Of a DNA stretch of 64,000 nucleotides, positions 1 to 12,074 are shown one piece after another. This stretch comes from Ovis canadensis (lineage: Eukaryota > Chordata > Mammalia > Artiodactyla > Bovidae): the NCBI RefSeq assembly GCF_042477335.2, contig NC_091247.1, forward strand, positions 890,501-954,500. The letters run 5' to 3'. Made by a program: the position numbers and the translations under genes. Under the pieces are notes generated by a model. That model saw only the letters and a program-made list of their open reading frames with translations. It was not told where the DNA came from and did no database searches. The stretch's first letter is position 1. Each line of letters opens with the position of its first letter.

Positions 1-469
1 TCCAGGTGGGACGCGGAGGCTGCGCTCCCAGGAGGCAGCAGGTGGGGTTAGGGGGTGCACCCCAGTGCGTGCCGTCGTGGGCATCCCGGAGCTGAAAGGC
101 TGTCACCCGGGCACCGTGGACAGCTCCCAGCTGGCTTTCAGCAGCAGTTCCAGGTCACTCTTGCCCCCTGGTGGCCTCACCGGGAGCGGCCGGGCTAGTC
201 CTGCGCGCCTGTGTGTGCCTTTGCCGCGCGTCTGAATGCCCGGTCGGCCTCCGGGCACACCTGCGCGTCCCCGTGCGCCTGCCCTGCTGTGTGCGCCTAA
301 TGTACCTCCAGACCCAGGCGGATCCTCCGCTCCAGGAGGGTGGCTGGGGGTGGGTGGGAGTTATCAGCCCCAGAGGGACCGGCTGGGGAAGGGCATCCCA
401 GGGAACCCAGCCCCAACCAGTGCCCCGCCTGCAGAAGGTCCAGGTTGCAGAGGTCGCAGAGGCTGAGGC
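1..469. other. Non-coding flank upstream of NPDC1
   Basis: I see no supportable exon here. In the human order the neighbouring gene on this side would be ENTPD2, transcribed toward NPDC1, but none of its coding sequence is recognisable before the NPDC1 CpG island begins. The only distinct site is a CTCF-like core at 161-176, listed separately. Confidence 0.5.
161..176 (-). promoter_or_regulatory. CTCF-like core motif
   Basis: The plus strand reads TTGCCCCCTGGTGGCC, which is the reverse complement form of the CTCF core (CCACCAGGGGGC on the minus strand). It lies about 600 bp upstream of the NPDC1 start codon, just outside the CpG island. Occupancy is inference. Confidence 0.5.
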
Positions 470-1250
470 GCCCCGAGGGCGGGCTGCGGGGTCGAGGGGG
501 GGCTCGGAATCGGCGGGGGGCGCAGCCTGACGGCGGTCCCGCCTCCGCAGGTGGGGCGCGCAGGCGCACTCCGGCTCGGCGCCCTCGCCGCCCCCGCCCG
601 GCTCGTCTGCCGCAGCGTCAGCGCCGCCGCCGCCTGCTCCCCTCGGCGCCCGCCTCCGGCCTCCGCCCCCCGCTCGCCGCCGCGTCCCCTGGCGCCCCGA
701 CCCCGCGCCCAGCCCCGGGCCTCGCGGTGCCATGCTGCCCCGGCCGCGGCGCTGAAGGATGGCGACGCCCGTGCCCCCGCCCTCCCCGCGGCACCTGCGG
801 CTCCTGCGGCTGCTGCTGTCCGGCCTCGTCCTCGGCGCGGCCTTGCGCGGTGCGGCCGGCGGCCGCTCCGGTGAGCGACGCGCGGGGCGGCCGGCTGCGG
901 GGCGCCCCGGGCTCGGGGGTCGCCGGGTGGGGCTTGGGCCGCGCGGCGCCGCGCTCACCCTCCCCGCCGCCGCCGCCGCCCCGGTCTGGGCCCGCAGGCC
1001 TCGCAGGCCCCGCCGGCCCAGCCCGCGAGCCGTCGCGCCGGCCTCGCCTGGCCCTGCCCGGGTAAACAGTCCCCGGCGGGAAGGGCGCGGCGCCGCACCG
1101 CCGAGGGACTCCTCTGGACGGGGCTTCTCCGGGCTCCTTGGCGGCGAACCTGAAGTCCATCCGCTTCTTGTCTTTGTCTGGGTTCGTGAGCCGGTGGGTC
1201 GGTGTCGCAGGCGGGCTGTCTCGGAGCGGGCCGCGGCCTGGAGCCGGTCC
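470..1250. promoter_or_regulatory. NPDC1 CpG-island promoter and first-exon region
   Basis: A very GC- and CpG-rich block surrounds the NPDC1 start codon at 759 and the first donor at 871. No TATA box is evident, as expected for a CpG-island promoter. The transcription start cannot be fixed by eye. The long open frames on both strands here follow from the base composition and are not genes. Confidence 0.7.
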
Positions 1251-4200
1251 CACGGGCGTTTCTCTGTGCGCGCGGCTCCGGTGCCTGCTGGCCTTCTTGC
1301 TGGTGGCCGTCCTGGAGTTGGAGCCGCAGTGCTGGTCTGTCCCTGCCGCTCCGGCGGTGGACACGCACCTTGCTTTGCTGCCGTGGTGGCGTCTGAAGTT
1401 TCCCGGGCGTCTGACAGCTCGTCTCAGGCTTCGGGGCTTGCTCTGGCCTCGCTGAGGGCAGAAGGAGCTCACAGTCTCTGCTTCCTCACTCACCCGCTGC
1501 CCTGCGGGGCCCCTCCGTGCCGTCTTCTGTGCCTGGCAGTGGGGGCACCCCCCAGGGCAGATCATGCAGAGAGGGATGAGCCCAGGGTCCTGGGAGACCC
1601 TGCCAGCTTCCCAGATGGCACTGAGGCTCCAGACTTCTGCAGGAACCCAGAATCCTCACACCCTCTCAGGTGGCAGGACCAGGGGGCTAGGTACCCAGGC
1701 CCCATTTTTCCTAGCAGCTCCACAGGAGAGGTGCTGCCTTTAGCCCACTTCACAGATGAGAAAACTGAGGCACAGCAGTGCCGTGACCAGTATGCAATGC
1801 GGCTGGGACGCTAACCTGCGAGGTGTGGTCTGCATGTAGCCTCAAGAGGCCAGAGCAGGGCAGGCTTCTTCCTGGGCACAGCACCCCTGGTCAGGGGCCT
1901 GGCCTGACCAGAGGAGGCTCCCAAGGAGGCCTGAGGGTCAGGGCATGGCTGGCCCGGGATGGTGGAGGCTGCCTGCTGGCGGCCTGGCTCCAGGGCGTAC
2001 AGCGTGGGGCCCCCGAAGAGACCGGGAGGCCAGGTGCCGCCCCAGCGGCTCGTCAGCTCTGTGCTCGCCCAGATGCGGGGCAGCGTGCCAGCCGCTGTCC
2101 AGGTGTCGTTGTCCTGGGGCCTCGTTTGTGCTCTGATTAGAGCGGGGACCTTGCTAGGGTCAGTGCGGAGCACCCGCGTCTTCCCGGGGCGGGGGGCAGG
2201 GAGCGAAGGGAGACCCCTGGAGCCCAGAACCGAGAGCTGGCTCTGGACCGCAGGCCCCTTGCCCTGGTCAGTGTACCCCAAGTTCTCAGCACCAGGGGCT
2301 GGGACTGCCTGGCTCCCCGGGGGGCCCAGCTGTGGGTGGGGTCTAGACAGACCTGCTGGCCCAGGCTTAATGTTTAACCAGCCCCAGCCCTGGGTCCACC
2401 GCGCTGACACTGGTGCCTGCCGACCCAACTTGTGCAGGAGGTGGGATCCCTGGGAGGGGAGCCCCAGCCCACTTGTCCACCTGCTGTAGAAGCTGCTGGA
2501 ACTTCCTCCAAGGGATACCTACAGCCAACGGGCTGTGAGTATCATTACCAGGGAAACCAAGTCAGGCCAGCTGAAGTCTGGAGGACAGCCTGGGATGTCA
2601 CCCTCCTGCGGGGACGGGGCTGGGCCAAGGGGACCAGTCCTGGTCGTCCAAGATACCCCCAGCCCCACCTCCTCAGGCATGATTGACGGTCCTGTTGGGT
2701 CTCTCTGTGGCTCCCCAGGCTCTGCTGCTGAGTGGCTGGGGCCAGTGTCCCAGGCCTTGAGACTCCGCAGCGTGGCGGTGCCTCGCCTTCTGCATCCAGA
2801 GAGGAGACTGAGGCTGAGAGGACCACCGCCCTCCAGTGCCCAGCATCAGGGTGGGAGCCATGGCTGTGTGCGCAGGACGCTGAGGTCTGGGCCCCCAGTT
2901 AGAAGCGGCCTCCCTGCTGCAGTCCCAGGCCCCCGTCCCTGGCAGCGGCAGCTACAAGAGTGCCCCGCCTGGTTTCTGTTTGCGAGGCCAGTGAGCCCGG
3001 CAGCCCCATCCCAGGTTTCCCCACCCCAGCAGCCCCTCTCTGTGACAGGACGGGCTGGAAGGTAGATGTGGGGGGGAGCGACTGGATCTGGGCCGTCTCC
3101 CAGCCGGGCTTTCTAGGGCTGTAGGATGTCGTGATGGGCTTTGAGTGGCGGCTTTGAGTGGCAGCCCTGAGGGAATGGGACAGACCAGGGCCCCACCCTC
3201 TGGGGCTCCCAGGCTGGGTGAGAGGCTTGCTCTGGGTCAGCTTGAGGCCAGAAGCAGGGCTTGGAGGGCTACCCGATCCTGCCTAGGAGAGCTCTGCACT
3301 CTCAGGACAAGGGACAGTTTCCGTGCAGAAAGCTGGCCTGGGCCTGGGCACTGGACTCTGGGGAATGGGTGGGGCGAGGGAGTTCCCATAAGTGTCAGGC
3401 CTGTTTGTCTTCCTGGTTCTGATCCCTGACGCAGGGGAGGCAGGGCCTGCGAGAACAATGGCCGGAGCCTGGCTTGGCCAGCTCTGGGGTGGGGGCGGGG
3501 TGGCAAGACAGCACCACTTCTGGGCAGGGGCTGAGTCAGACCCTCCGAGACCCTTTTCTTCCTCTGCTTCCTTCCCAGATGCAGCTGCCTGTCCTGGGAG
3601 CCTGGACTGTGCCCTGAAGAGGCGGGCACGGTGCCCCCCGGGTGCACATGTCTGTGGGCCCTGCCTCCAGCCCTTCCAGGAGGATCGGCAGGGGCTCTGT
3701 GTGCCCAGGATGCGCCAGCCTCTGGGTATGGCCCCCTGCCCCCCGGTACATTTGCTCCCTTCCTCGGCGCTCGGGGGTCCTGCACCTTGTGGGATGCCAG
3801 GACTCGCCAGTCTCCCTCCAAGTGGACTGGTGGCCCTTTCCAGATGGCACCAGTGTGGATTTGGGCAGTGGGCTGGGGCCTGGGGCAGTCACCCTTCCCA
3901 GGGCCACCGGTACCCAGCAGGAAGTGCCAGGGTGACCCCAGGAGAGACAAGGTCAGCGTTCCCCAGGCCTGAGTCTCCGCAGAGTCAGGCAGCCACCTCT
4001 CCACCCCCCGAGCTGCCTCTGCTCTTTGCCCAGCACCCCTTCTCTCTCCATCACGCACTCGTCCTGTCTGCTTGAATGCCCTGGTGCTGCCCTGACCCAG
4101 CGTCTGCTGGGATGGTGCCAGCCAGAGTGACTTCAGGTGTAATGGGGCATTACAGAGGGCATTGTGGGGGCTGAAGAGTTGGACAGGGTCAGGGGGGCTT

Positions 4201-6379
4201 CCTGGAGGAGCACGTCCCTGGCAACGAGTTGGGGGGTGGGCACTGAAGCCACATGGTCTGCTCTGCGGATGCTGAGTGTCAGCGTCTACTTGGCACCTCT
4301 GTCTGGGACGGGGAGGCCCATCCATAGCCCTGCCCCTGCAGCTGCCCTCCCTTCCTCCTGGTGACCAGGCAGGGGTGGGGTTAGGACGGGGCTTCTCTGC
4401 ACCCCCTGGTACCCAGGCCCCATTTTTCCTAGCAGCTCCACAGGAGAGGTGCTGCCTTTAGCCCACTTCACAGATGAGAAAACCGAGGCACAGCAGTGCC
4501 GTGACCAGTATGCAATGCGGCTGGGACGCTAACCTGCGCGGTGTGGTCTGCATGTAGCCTCAAGAGGCCAGAGCAGGGCAGGCTTCTTCCTGGGCACAGC
4601 ACCCCTGGTCAGGGGAGTCCTGCCCCCGTGGCCGAGGCCCATGTGGCCCGGGTGATGCACTGTCCCTGCGATCCTCCCGCCGCTTTGTGGGAGGCGGGTG
4701 GGGAGAGGGCCTGCGCCCCTGTCCTGGCCTCTGCGTGTTGCCCTAGCACTTGCCCCCTGCCTACTTGCCTGGGAACTGCCGCACACACAGTCGCTTCAGT
4801 TCTCACCATGGCAACTAGGATGGCCAGGGCCCGCGGGCTGGCACCTGGTCCTCTGGCTCCGGGGGCCGAGGAGGAGCCTGTGGGGAGGAGACCCAGGCCT
4901 GGGGACTGGCTGGAGGATGGGCCTTCCCGCCGTCTCTGGGAAGGCCACCTGTAGCTGGTGTTGCCAGGGAGGGCCCAGGGCCTCTCCAGCTGATGGCCCC
5001 TCGCCCTCGCCAGGGGAGGGCTTGCACCAGCCCAGACTGGAAGAGGAGATCGACTTCCTGGCCCAGGAGCTAGCCCGGCAGGAGGCGGGGCGCCCTGGGC
5101 TCAAGGCCCCATCCCAGCTTGAGGGACAACAGCGGCCCCCGGAGGCGGGTGAGACCCTGACCCGCGCATCTGTCTGGCTCCCCACACCCTTGATCCCAGC
5201 CCAGTTTTGCTGTGCTAACTTGCCATCTCCCTGCAGCGGCCACCCTTGGGCTTTCAGAGCGAGGCCAGGGACTCGGCCTGGGCCTCCCCTCCACGCGGGG
5301 AGCCCCGGCGCCCACACCCCGCCCCTCCCTGGGCCCCGCCGTGTCGTCTGGGCCTGTGCACATGTCCCCCCTGGAGCCGCGGGGCGGGCACGGTGACGGC
5401 CTCACCCTCGGTAGGTCCGGCCGGGCGGGGTGGCGGGATCCTGCCCCGAAGGCTGCCCTGACCGCACCCCCTCCCTGCAGTGCTGATCCTGGCATGCTGC
5501 GTGGCTGGCGCAGCCGCGCTGGCGGTGGCGGCTCTCTTCTGGTGGCGGTGAGCGCGGGGCGCGGTGGGGCCAGGCAGGTGGGAGGGGCTAAAGGGGTGAG
5601 GCTGGTCTACAGGGGCGGGGCTGGGGAGGGTGGTGACCCCGAAGGTCTCTTCGTTCCCCGCAGGCTGCAGCGAGATATCCGCCTGACCAAGAAGGCCGAC
5701 TACACGGCCCCGCAGGCGCCCAGCTCCCCAGCTCCGCCGGGGATCTCGGTGCGTGGCCCCGCCCCTTGCTGCCCCGCCCCTCGCCTCCCCTTCCCGCCCC
5801 TTGCCGCCCCGCCCCGCCCCTCCTTCTTGGGCCTGACCCACCCCCCCACCCCCTGCAGCCCGGGGACCAGCGGCTGGCGCACAGTGCGGAGATGTACCAC
5901 TACCAACATCAGAGGCAGCAGATGCGATGCCTGGAGCGGTAAGACGCCCCGCCCAGCGCTGCCCACCCACCCACTCCAGGGCCTGCTGCCGCCTCCTCAG
6001 CCCTGCCCACCTCCACCCCGGCCTGCCGCCGCCCCTGCCCTCTACCCTGGGCCACTGGCACCTGCAGGGTGAGGGAACACCCAGCGATCCTGCCCCCCAC
6101 CCAGGCATAAAGAGCCGCCCAAGGAGTTGGACTCCGCCTCCTCCGACGAGGAGAACGAAGACGGCGACTTCACGGTGTACGAGTGCCCCGGCCTGGCCCC
6201 AGTGAGTGCGGGGCTGGGGGGTGGGGGGTACGGGCCGGGGAAGGGGTGCAGGGGGAGGTGGAGGGGGATCCCTCCCCTGCTCTGGGCCCACCTAACGCCA
6301 ACGTTCGCAGACGGGAGAGATGGAGGTTCGGAACCCATTGTTTGACCATGCCTCGCTGTCCGCGCCCCCGCTGCAGTGA
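759..6379 (+). CDS. NPDC1: Neural proliferation differentiation and control protein 1
   Basis: NPDC1 is a single-pass membrane protein of neural cells, linked to growth control. Coding exons: 759-870, 3579-3725, 5014-5148, 5237-5410, 5481-5547, 5664-5748, 5859-5938, 6105-6201, 6311-6379. All introns are GT-AG and the phases join to 321 aa (human about 325). The N-terminus MATPVPPPSPRHLRLLRLLL is a signal-peptide-like leader. Exon 2 encodes a cysteine-rich segment (CPGSLDCALKRRARCPPG). Exon 3 carries LEEEIDFLAQELAR. Exon 5 encodes the transmembrane helix, about residues 190-211. Exons 7-8 hold AEMYHYQHQRQQM and the acidic SSDEENEDGDFTVYECPG. The C-terminus is EVRNPLFDHASLSAPPLQ. Identification rests on near-identity to the remembered human protein. 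Exon 2 is 147 bp, so skipping it keeps frame, and it is flanked by a duplicated 207-bp block. Confidence 0.96.
1691..1897 (+). repeat. 207-bp direct duplicate, copy 1 (NPDC1 intron 1)
   Basis: This 207-bp block recurs at 4409-4615 with only two differences that I count by eye. It contains a MIR-like segment around 1745-1775 (cacttcacagatgagaaaac). The sequences on either side of the two copies are unrelated, so the boundaries are sharp. Confidence 0.95.
4409..4615 (+). repeat. 207-bp direct duplicate, copy 2 (NPDC1 intron 2)
   Basis: Second copy of the block at 1691-1897, same orientation, 2718 bp away. The two copies bracket NPDC1 exon 2. The differences are one T/C change in the MIR-like part and one A/C change about 60 bp later. 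Confidence 0.95.
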
Positions 6380-6657
6380 CCTGAAGGCTGACGCCCACCC
6401 TCTCGCCCACCCTCTCGAGGACGTGATCCACACTGGTGGGGAGGAGCAGGGGGCCTGGCCTTTCCCTTTAAAGTGAGGGTGTCCTGATGCGTGCCTGCTG
6501 TGGCTGGGGCCTCAGCGGCTAGGAACCCCTCGCGGGGCAGACTCCTGCCTGACTGTGCCCCCTTGTTGCACGTGTCCCAAGTGTGGAACCCCCCAATCGA
6601 GGGGAGGAGGAGAACCCTAGAGATCAGGCATGGATTGGAAATACTGGAGACAAGCCA

Positions 6658-6663
6658 ATTAAA
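6658..6663 (+). terminator. NPDC1 polyadenylation signal ATTAAA
   Basis: ATTAAA occurs 279 bp after the NPDC1 stop codon, giving a short 3' UTR. It is the first plausible signal downstream of the last exon. Confidence 0.7.
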
Positions 6664-6709
6664 GTACATTTCAAAGCTTTGGCTGAGTGTGTTAGAGACT
6701 GACCTCCCC

Positions 6710-6721
6710 CCAGCAGGGGGC
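6710..6721 (+). promoter_or_regulatory. CTCF-like core motif
   Basis: The sequence CCAGCAGGGGGC matches the CTCF core CCASYAGRKGGC on the plus strand. It sits about 50 bp downstream of the NPDC1 polyadenylation signal. Confidence 0.45.
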
Positions 6722-8053
6722 CGTGGTGGATGGACCCTGGAGTGGGTCCCCGGGCCTCTGCTGCACCCCAGCCTGGGAAGACCCTGTCTTCCTGCTGCTT
6801 GCTGGGGAAGAGGGCCGGGGAGGGGAGAGTATGGGTGCATGGCCAGGCCAGTTTGGAGTTAGCGCTTTTCCCTCAAACACCCCATCCTGTGTACGATGAA
6901 AAGGGCTGGGAGTGGGCACTGCAGATGCTGGCCAGTGGGCACTGAGGCCTTCGTTCCTGCCCTGCCTCCGCTAGGAGGGATGGGCTGCACACCTTGTCTC
7001 TGGGCTTACTGCGGGACCACGTGGACTCCCGGGCCCCTGTATGCCAGGCATAGGAACCTAGGCTATACACAGGCCTGTAGACCAGGGTGGACAGCTGAGG
7101 CGACAGAGGTGGTGGGGTCCCTGAATGTTAGGAGGTGCCTCTCAGTCGACCCCAGCCCCCTGCCGAGAAGCAGGAAAGTCAGTGGAGGGGAAGGTGACCT
7201 TCAGCTGAAGCCCCAGAGTGGGGTCCAAGGTTTGTGCTCAGAAGTGACGAGCAGACTGAGCTGGGAGGAGGGGCTTCTGGGGTCCAGGGAGCAGTGGGGG
7301 CCTAGTGCAGACAGGATGGGGTTCAGGCTGGGGAGGAAGGGTGGGTGGGGTTCAGAAGCCCCTTAGTGAGTCCTCAGGGCGGGGTCCCAAGGTTGCTGGA
7401 CCTCTGGCTCCTGGTGCGGCAGCCCTGCAGGGGGTGGGCACGGCCTGCTTGGGGCAGTCTGGTCCCTCAGGTGGGGCTGGGCAGTGGAAGCCGGGTTGGC
7501 CCTTCTTAGACCTAGTGGCTCTCCTAAAGCAGTGTGTCTCTGGGGCTATGGCCGGCTATGGCCTTGGGCGGGCCCCCAGCGGGAGCCACGGTGTCCCTCC
7601 GGTGCGCTGGTGTGGGAGATGGAAGGGGGTGGGGACAGGGAGCTGGCAATGAGCGCAGGGTGGCATGTGGGCAAGGCATGGAGGACCCCTGTCCTCTGCT
7701 ACTTAGTCTGTGTCATGAGGGGGAACAGCCACAAAGAAAACTGGGGGGCAGAGAGATTAAGGCCTCCCTTAGGGGTAAAGGCCAGTCACCGGCTGAACCC
7801 TGCAGACCCAGGACTGAAGGTTGCCCTGGAGCCCTGGGCTCAGTCCTTGGATTCCTGCAGCCCCTGCAGCCTCGTGCTGCTCTGACCTGGGCAGAGGGTG
7901 GCCACCCACATGCCCCGCTGGAACACCGACTCCCTCCAGACAGCAGTGTCTAGGCGGGGCTGAGGAAACACCCAGCTGCAGCCCAAGGGCCCGAGCACAC
8001 CTGTCTACTCCCAGGGCTGGCTCAGCCCAGCCAAGAGGGGCCACGGGCTCGGA

Positions 8054-8068
8054 GCGCCCCCTGGTGGC
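8054..8068 (-). promoter_or_regulatory. Strong CTCF-like motif
   Basis: The plus strand reads GCGCCCCCTGGTGGC, the full reverse form of the CTCF consensus including the GCGC flank. This is the best match in the window. It lies between NPDC1 and FUT7 and is oriented opposite to the motif at 6710. Confidence 0.6.
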
Positions 8069-10953
8069 GGAGCTCGGCGGCGGGCTCCTGCAGGAGGGGA
8101 TGAGGGCAGCAGGGGGAGCCTGCGCAGCGTTTCTCCAGGGAGAGTGTGAGGCCAGGGCTTTTGGGAGCCCTTTGGGGAAGAGGGGTGCACAGAGGCTGGC
8201 AGTTGGCCAAGGGGGCCCCAGGTCGGGTGCAGCTGCGGGGGCAGCAGTCACAGCAGGCGGCTGCCTTCAGCCTCACTGCGGACCACCCGAGGCCACCAGC
8301 CCCTCCAGCCCTCCTGCCCTTCCCGGCCACATCCCATCCAGGGGGAGCTCCAGGACCTGCCGGGGCCCCTCCAGGGCTCTGCGCACCACAGCCTTCCCCG
8401 GCTCAGCCCCGGGTGCCGCTGGAGCGGCAGAGGTGTGTGTGCAGGATAGGGGCTCCAGACCCGCCCACCTCCAGGCTGTCGAGGGCTTGGTTCGAGCAGT
8501 GATTGCAGGAGTTTGGCTGCTCTGCTTGAGCTCGCCAGGGCCAGTGGCGGGAGTGGGCACTGGGCTCCGTGGGGCCAAGAGCCCAGTGAGTGGGCTGAGG
8601 GGCCCGGTCCCAGCCCCTGATCCCTCTTCCCTGACTAGCGGCCAACCCTGGTTTCACTGAAAAGGCCTCTGGAAGGGGGAGCCTCTTCCCTTGGGCCCTG
8701 GAGACCAGTTAGGGGCCCTCCAGGCAGGTCCCCCCGGTAGGCTGGCCCTGGAGCAGCGCCACATGCGGCTGGGCTGCGGGGTTGACCGCATGTTCCAGGT
8801 CCACGGTGCTCATGGGCGGCTGAGCCGGTGGTGAGTGCCTGCCTGCACCCCGTTGACTCTGGGGCCTGGCACCGAGCTGGCAGGAGGCCCCGCTTTCTCT
8901 TTGACTCAGGCTCACCCGGCTCTTTATTTTTTCCTCTCAGAATCTCTCATTCTGACCCATTTCTGGGCCAAATCCTGAGCCCCATTTCCCAGCAAGCAGG
9001 TTCTCACAAGTGGGGCCCCAGCTGCCCCCCGAGCGGGTAGGCATGCAGGAGGCCCCGGGGAGCATCCCAGGCGAGGGTGGGGGCGGCTCCTGCGAGTCCA
9101 CCCAGGAAGGGAGCGGGCTGCGGGTGTGGCTGGGGCCTCTGGCAGAGCCCCCACCACCTGGCAGTGCAAACAGGAAGGGCAGAGGCCCAGGCAGCCAGGA
9201 GCCAGGTCACCAGCCCTCTGTGGGGGTGTCGGCTCCTTCCTGCCCTCCCCTGCTGCCCTCAGGGCGCCTGCCACAGGCGGAGGGGGTGGGGTCCTCGGGG
9301 GTGCCGGCCACCCTCTGCTCTGGCCAGCCCGATGCCACATCCACCCCGCGGGCCTCCAGATGGTTTCTGACAGTTCCCACGGCCCTCTCCCCACGCCCCC
9401 CAGCCCCAGTGTTGCACAAGAGCCTCGCCACCACCGTTCAGAGCCTTTGCTGGGGGTGAGGAGCCTCAGAGGGGCCAGAGTGCCCCCTTCTCCCAGACCA
9501 GCCTCTGACTCCCCCATGGGTGTGCTGACGGCTCCTCAGTTCCCGTCCTGGACACAGTCTGGTCCTCGCGGGGAGACGAGAGCGGGGACAGGCCGGTAGT
9601 CCCAGGAGCCCAAGAGAGGACAGGGGGATGGGCGGCCCCCAGGACATCACGAGTGGCAGGCCTGGTGAAGGTTCCAGGCTGGAGTTCCTTCCACAGCACC
9701 CAACCTGCAGCCTCCAAGAACCAGGCCAACCTGAGGCCCTCAGGACGCTAGCACCAGGGCTGGGCCTTGCTGGCCACATCCGGCTGGGGCGAAGGAAGCT
9801 GGTGACCGAGAGCAGAGCGGGCTGGAGCCAGGGCAAAAGGGGAAGGAACTGGACCTCCACGCCTGGGCCCCAGGACTGGCGGACGGCGGGTGGGGAGAGG
9901 GCCTCTGGACTTCGGCCTTCCTTTTCCTGGAACAGGTGCCCACGTCAGGGACACAGCGACTCCTTCCCTTTCCAGCCTGGAAAACCCCCTCCGTACTCCC
10001 CCGCCCTGGGCTGTGGGGCCTGAAGGAAGAAACCCGGAGCCCCCAAGGGCAGCGTCCCAGCCCAGGTTCCTGCGTCTCTTCCCGGCCTGGCCAGACCCAA
10101 AGCCACCCAGGCTGGGGCTCCTACAGACCGATGCCCTTGGTGTGGAAGGAAGGCGTGGCAGCCCCACAGCCCACCGGAGCCAGGCCCAGCCTGGTGCTGT
10201 CCACTGAGGGCGTGCGCTGGGGCCCTGTGTGAACTCTGTGACAGAGCCCCTCCCAGGGAATCCAGGTTCCAGGACAAAAGTGTCCTCAAGGCAGCAAGGC
10301 TGGGCGGCGTGAAGAGGCCTGGTTAGAAGCAACGCGCCGGAGGAACCTCAGCCTCCCGGGTGGAGCTGAGAGCAACGTGTCTGTAGCCAGAGGGTCTAGG
10401 GGCCCACCGCGGAGCCGAGAGGGGGGAGCGGGGGAAGTGGGTGATGACACAGCGCCGGGGGAGGCGGCGGCCCGCGCTCGGCGGCCCCGGGGAGGCACGC
10501 CTGCTCTCCGTGGCACCCCTGGCAGGGCAGTGGGCGGCCACTGAGTCCTCGATGTCAGGGTTGCCCTTTCCGGGTGGGGGCCACCTCTACTCGTGATGGC
10601 CTCCCTGTCTCTGAGGCCAGGCAGGCCCTCTCCTCCTGGGCCAGCTGGCGGGTCATCTCCAGGCCTTTCCAGAGGCCGGCAGGAGTTGGGGACACGGTCC
10701 TGGACCCTGGCTGGGTGCCCTTCCGGGAGCCGTCACCCCCCACAGCAGGCAGGGGCCTCTCGGGGGAGGCGGTGTTTGGATGCTGGTGGTGTCAAAGGTC
10801 ACTGGGGGCGGGACGGGAGTGGGAAGATACTCTGGTGGCCTTCCTCCGGAGCAGACGAAAGGAGAGGGTTTCCAGGCAGCGCCCAGCGCGGGGGAGCAGC
10901 TGTGGTTTCAGGGCGTTCCCACGGAGTGGCGGCTGTGATTTGAGGAGCCGTGA

Positions 10954-12074
10954 ATGCAGAATGCTGGTGAGTCTCTGGCCTTGGGGGAGGCCTGGGCTGG
11001 GAGCCCGGGGCCCGTGATGAGCTGGAGGACACAGCCTCTCTTCCCGTGTCCCCTGCAGGGCTCAGCCCCACTCCGAGCCTCCGGGCTCTGGGGGGCCTGT
11101 CCGTGGCGGCCCTTCTCTCTGCTGTCTGGCTCTGGTGGCGGCTCGGGGCGGCCCCCGGGGGAGCCCCGGCCCCACAGCCTACGATCACCATCCTCGTCTG
11201 GCACTGGCCATTTGCCAGCCATCCCCCAGAGCTGCCTGGGGACACCTGCGCCAGGTACGGGGTGGCCCGCTGCCGCCTGACCGCCAACCGCAGCCTGCTG
11301 GCCAGCGCCGACGCCGTGGTCTTCCACCACCGAGAGCTGCAGGCCCAGCGGGCCCGCCTGCCCCTGGCTGAGCGGCCTCGGGGCCAGCCCTGGGTGTGGG
11401 CCTCCATGGAGTCGCCCAGCCACACCCGCGGCCTCGGCCGCCTCCGAGGGGTCTTCAACTGGGTGCTGAGCTACCGGCGTGACTCGGACATCTTCGTGCC
11501 CTACGGCCGCCTGGAGCCCCGCGAGGGGCCTGCACCTCCTCTGCCGGCCAAGCGTGGGATGGCCGCGTGGGTGGTCAGCAACTTCCAGAAGCGGCAGCGG
11601 CGTGTGCAGCTGTACCGGCAGCTGGCGCCGCACCTGCGGGTGGACGTGTTCGGCCGCGCGGCTGGGCAGCCCCTGTGTGCTGGTTGCCTGCTGCGCGCCG
11701 TGGCCAGCTACCGCTTCTACCTGGCCTTCGAGAACTCCGAGCACCGGGACTACATCACCGAGAAGTTCTGGCGCAACGCGCTGCTGGCCGGCGCTGTGCC
11801 CGTGGCCTTGGGCCCCCCGAGGGCCGCCTACGAGGCCGTCGCCCCGCCCGACGCCTTCGTGCATGTAGACGACTTTGGCTCGGCCCGCGAGCTGGCCGCC
11901 TTCCTCACCGGCATGAACGAGAGCTGCTATCGGCGCTACTTTGCGTGGCGAGACCGGTTCCGCGTGCGGCTGTTCAGCGACTGGCGAGAGCGCTTCTGTG
12001 CCATCTGTGCCCGGTTCCCCCAGCTGCCCCGTGGCCAGGTCTACCAGGACCTTGAGGGCTGGTTCCAGGCCTGA
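10954..12074 (+). CDS. FUT7: Alpha-(1,3)-fucosyltransferase 7
   Basis: FUT7 transfers fucose from GDP-fucose to the GlcNAc of sialyl-lactosamine in the Golgi, making sialyl Lewis x ligands for selectins on leukocytes. It has a tiny first coding exon, 10954-10966 (MQNA plus one base), and a second at 11059-12074; together 342 aa, the length I recall for human. A type II membrane anchor (LSVAALLSAVWLWW) spans about residues 15-30. The catalytic domain shows VVFHHREL, WVWASMESPSHT, RRDSDIFVPYGRLEP and the GDP-fucose binding stretch YRFYLAFENSEHRDYITEKF with FWRNALLAGAVPVALGPP. N-glycosylation sites are NRS and NES. It ends DLEGWFQA. The start was chosen because the four-residue first exon matches the human organisation. 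The gene lies head to tail between NPDC1 and ABCA2. Confidence 0.97.

Larger units (their letters stand above)
6664..10953. other. NPDC1-FUT7 intergenic region
   Basis: About 4.3 kb with no supportable coding exon. Open frames here are GC-driven and lack family resemblance. It probably holds the FUT7 promoter and 5' untranslated exons, which I cannot place by eye. CTCF-like motifs at 6710-6721 and 8054-8068 are listed separately. Confidence 0.5.

Noticed and set aside
5254-6291. 345-codon minus-strand open frame over NPDC1 exons 4-8
   Set aside because: Antisense shadow of NPDC1 in GC-rich sequence, with no recognisable protein.
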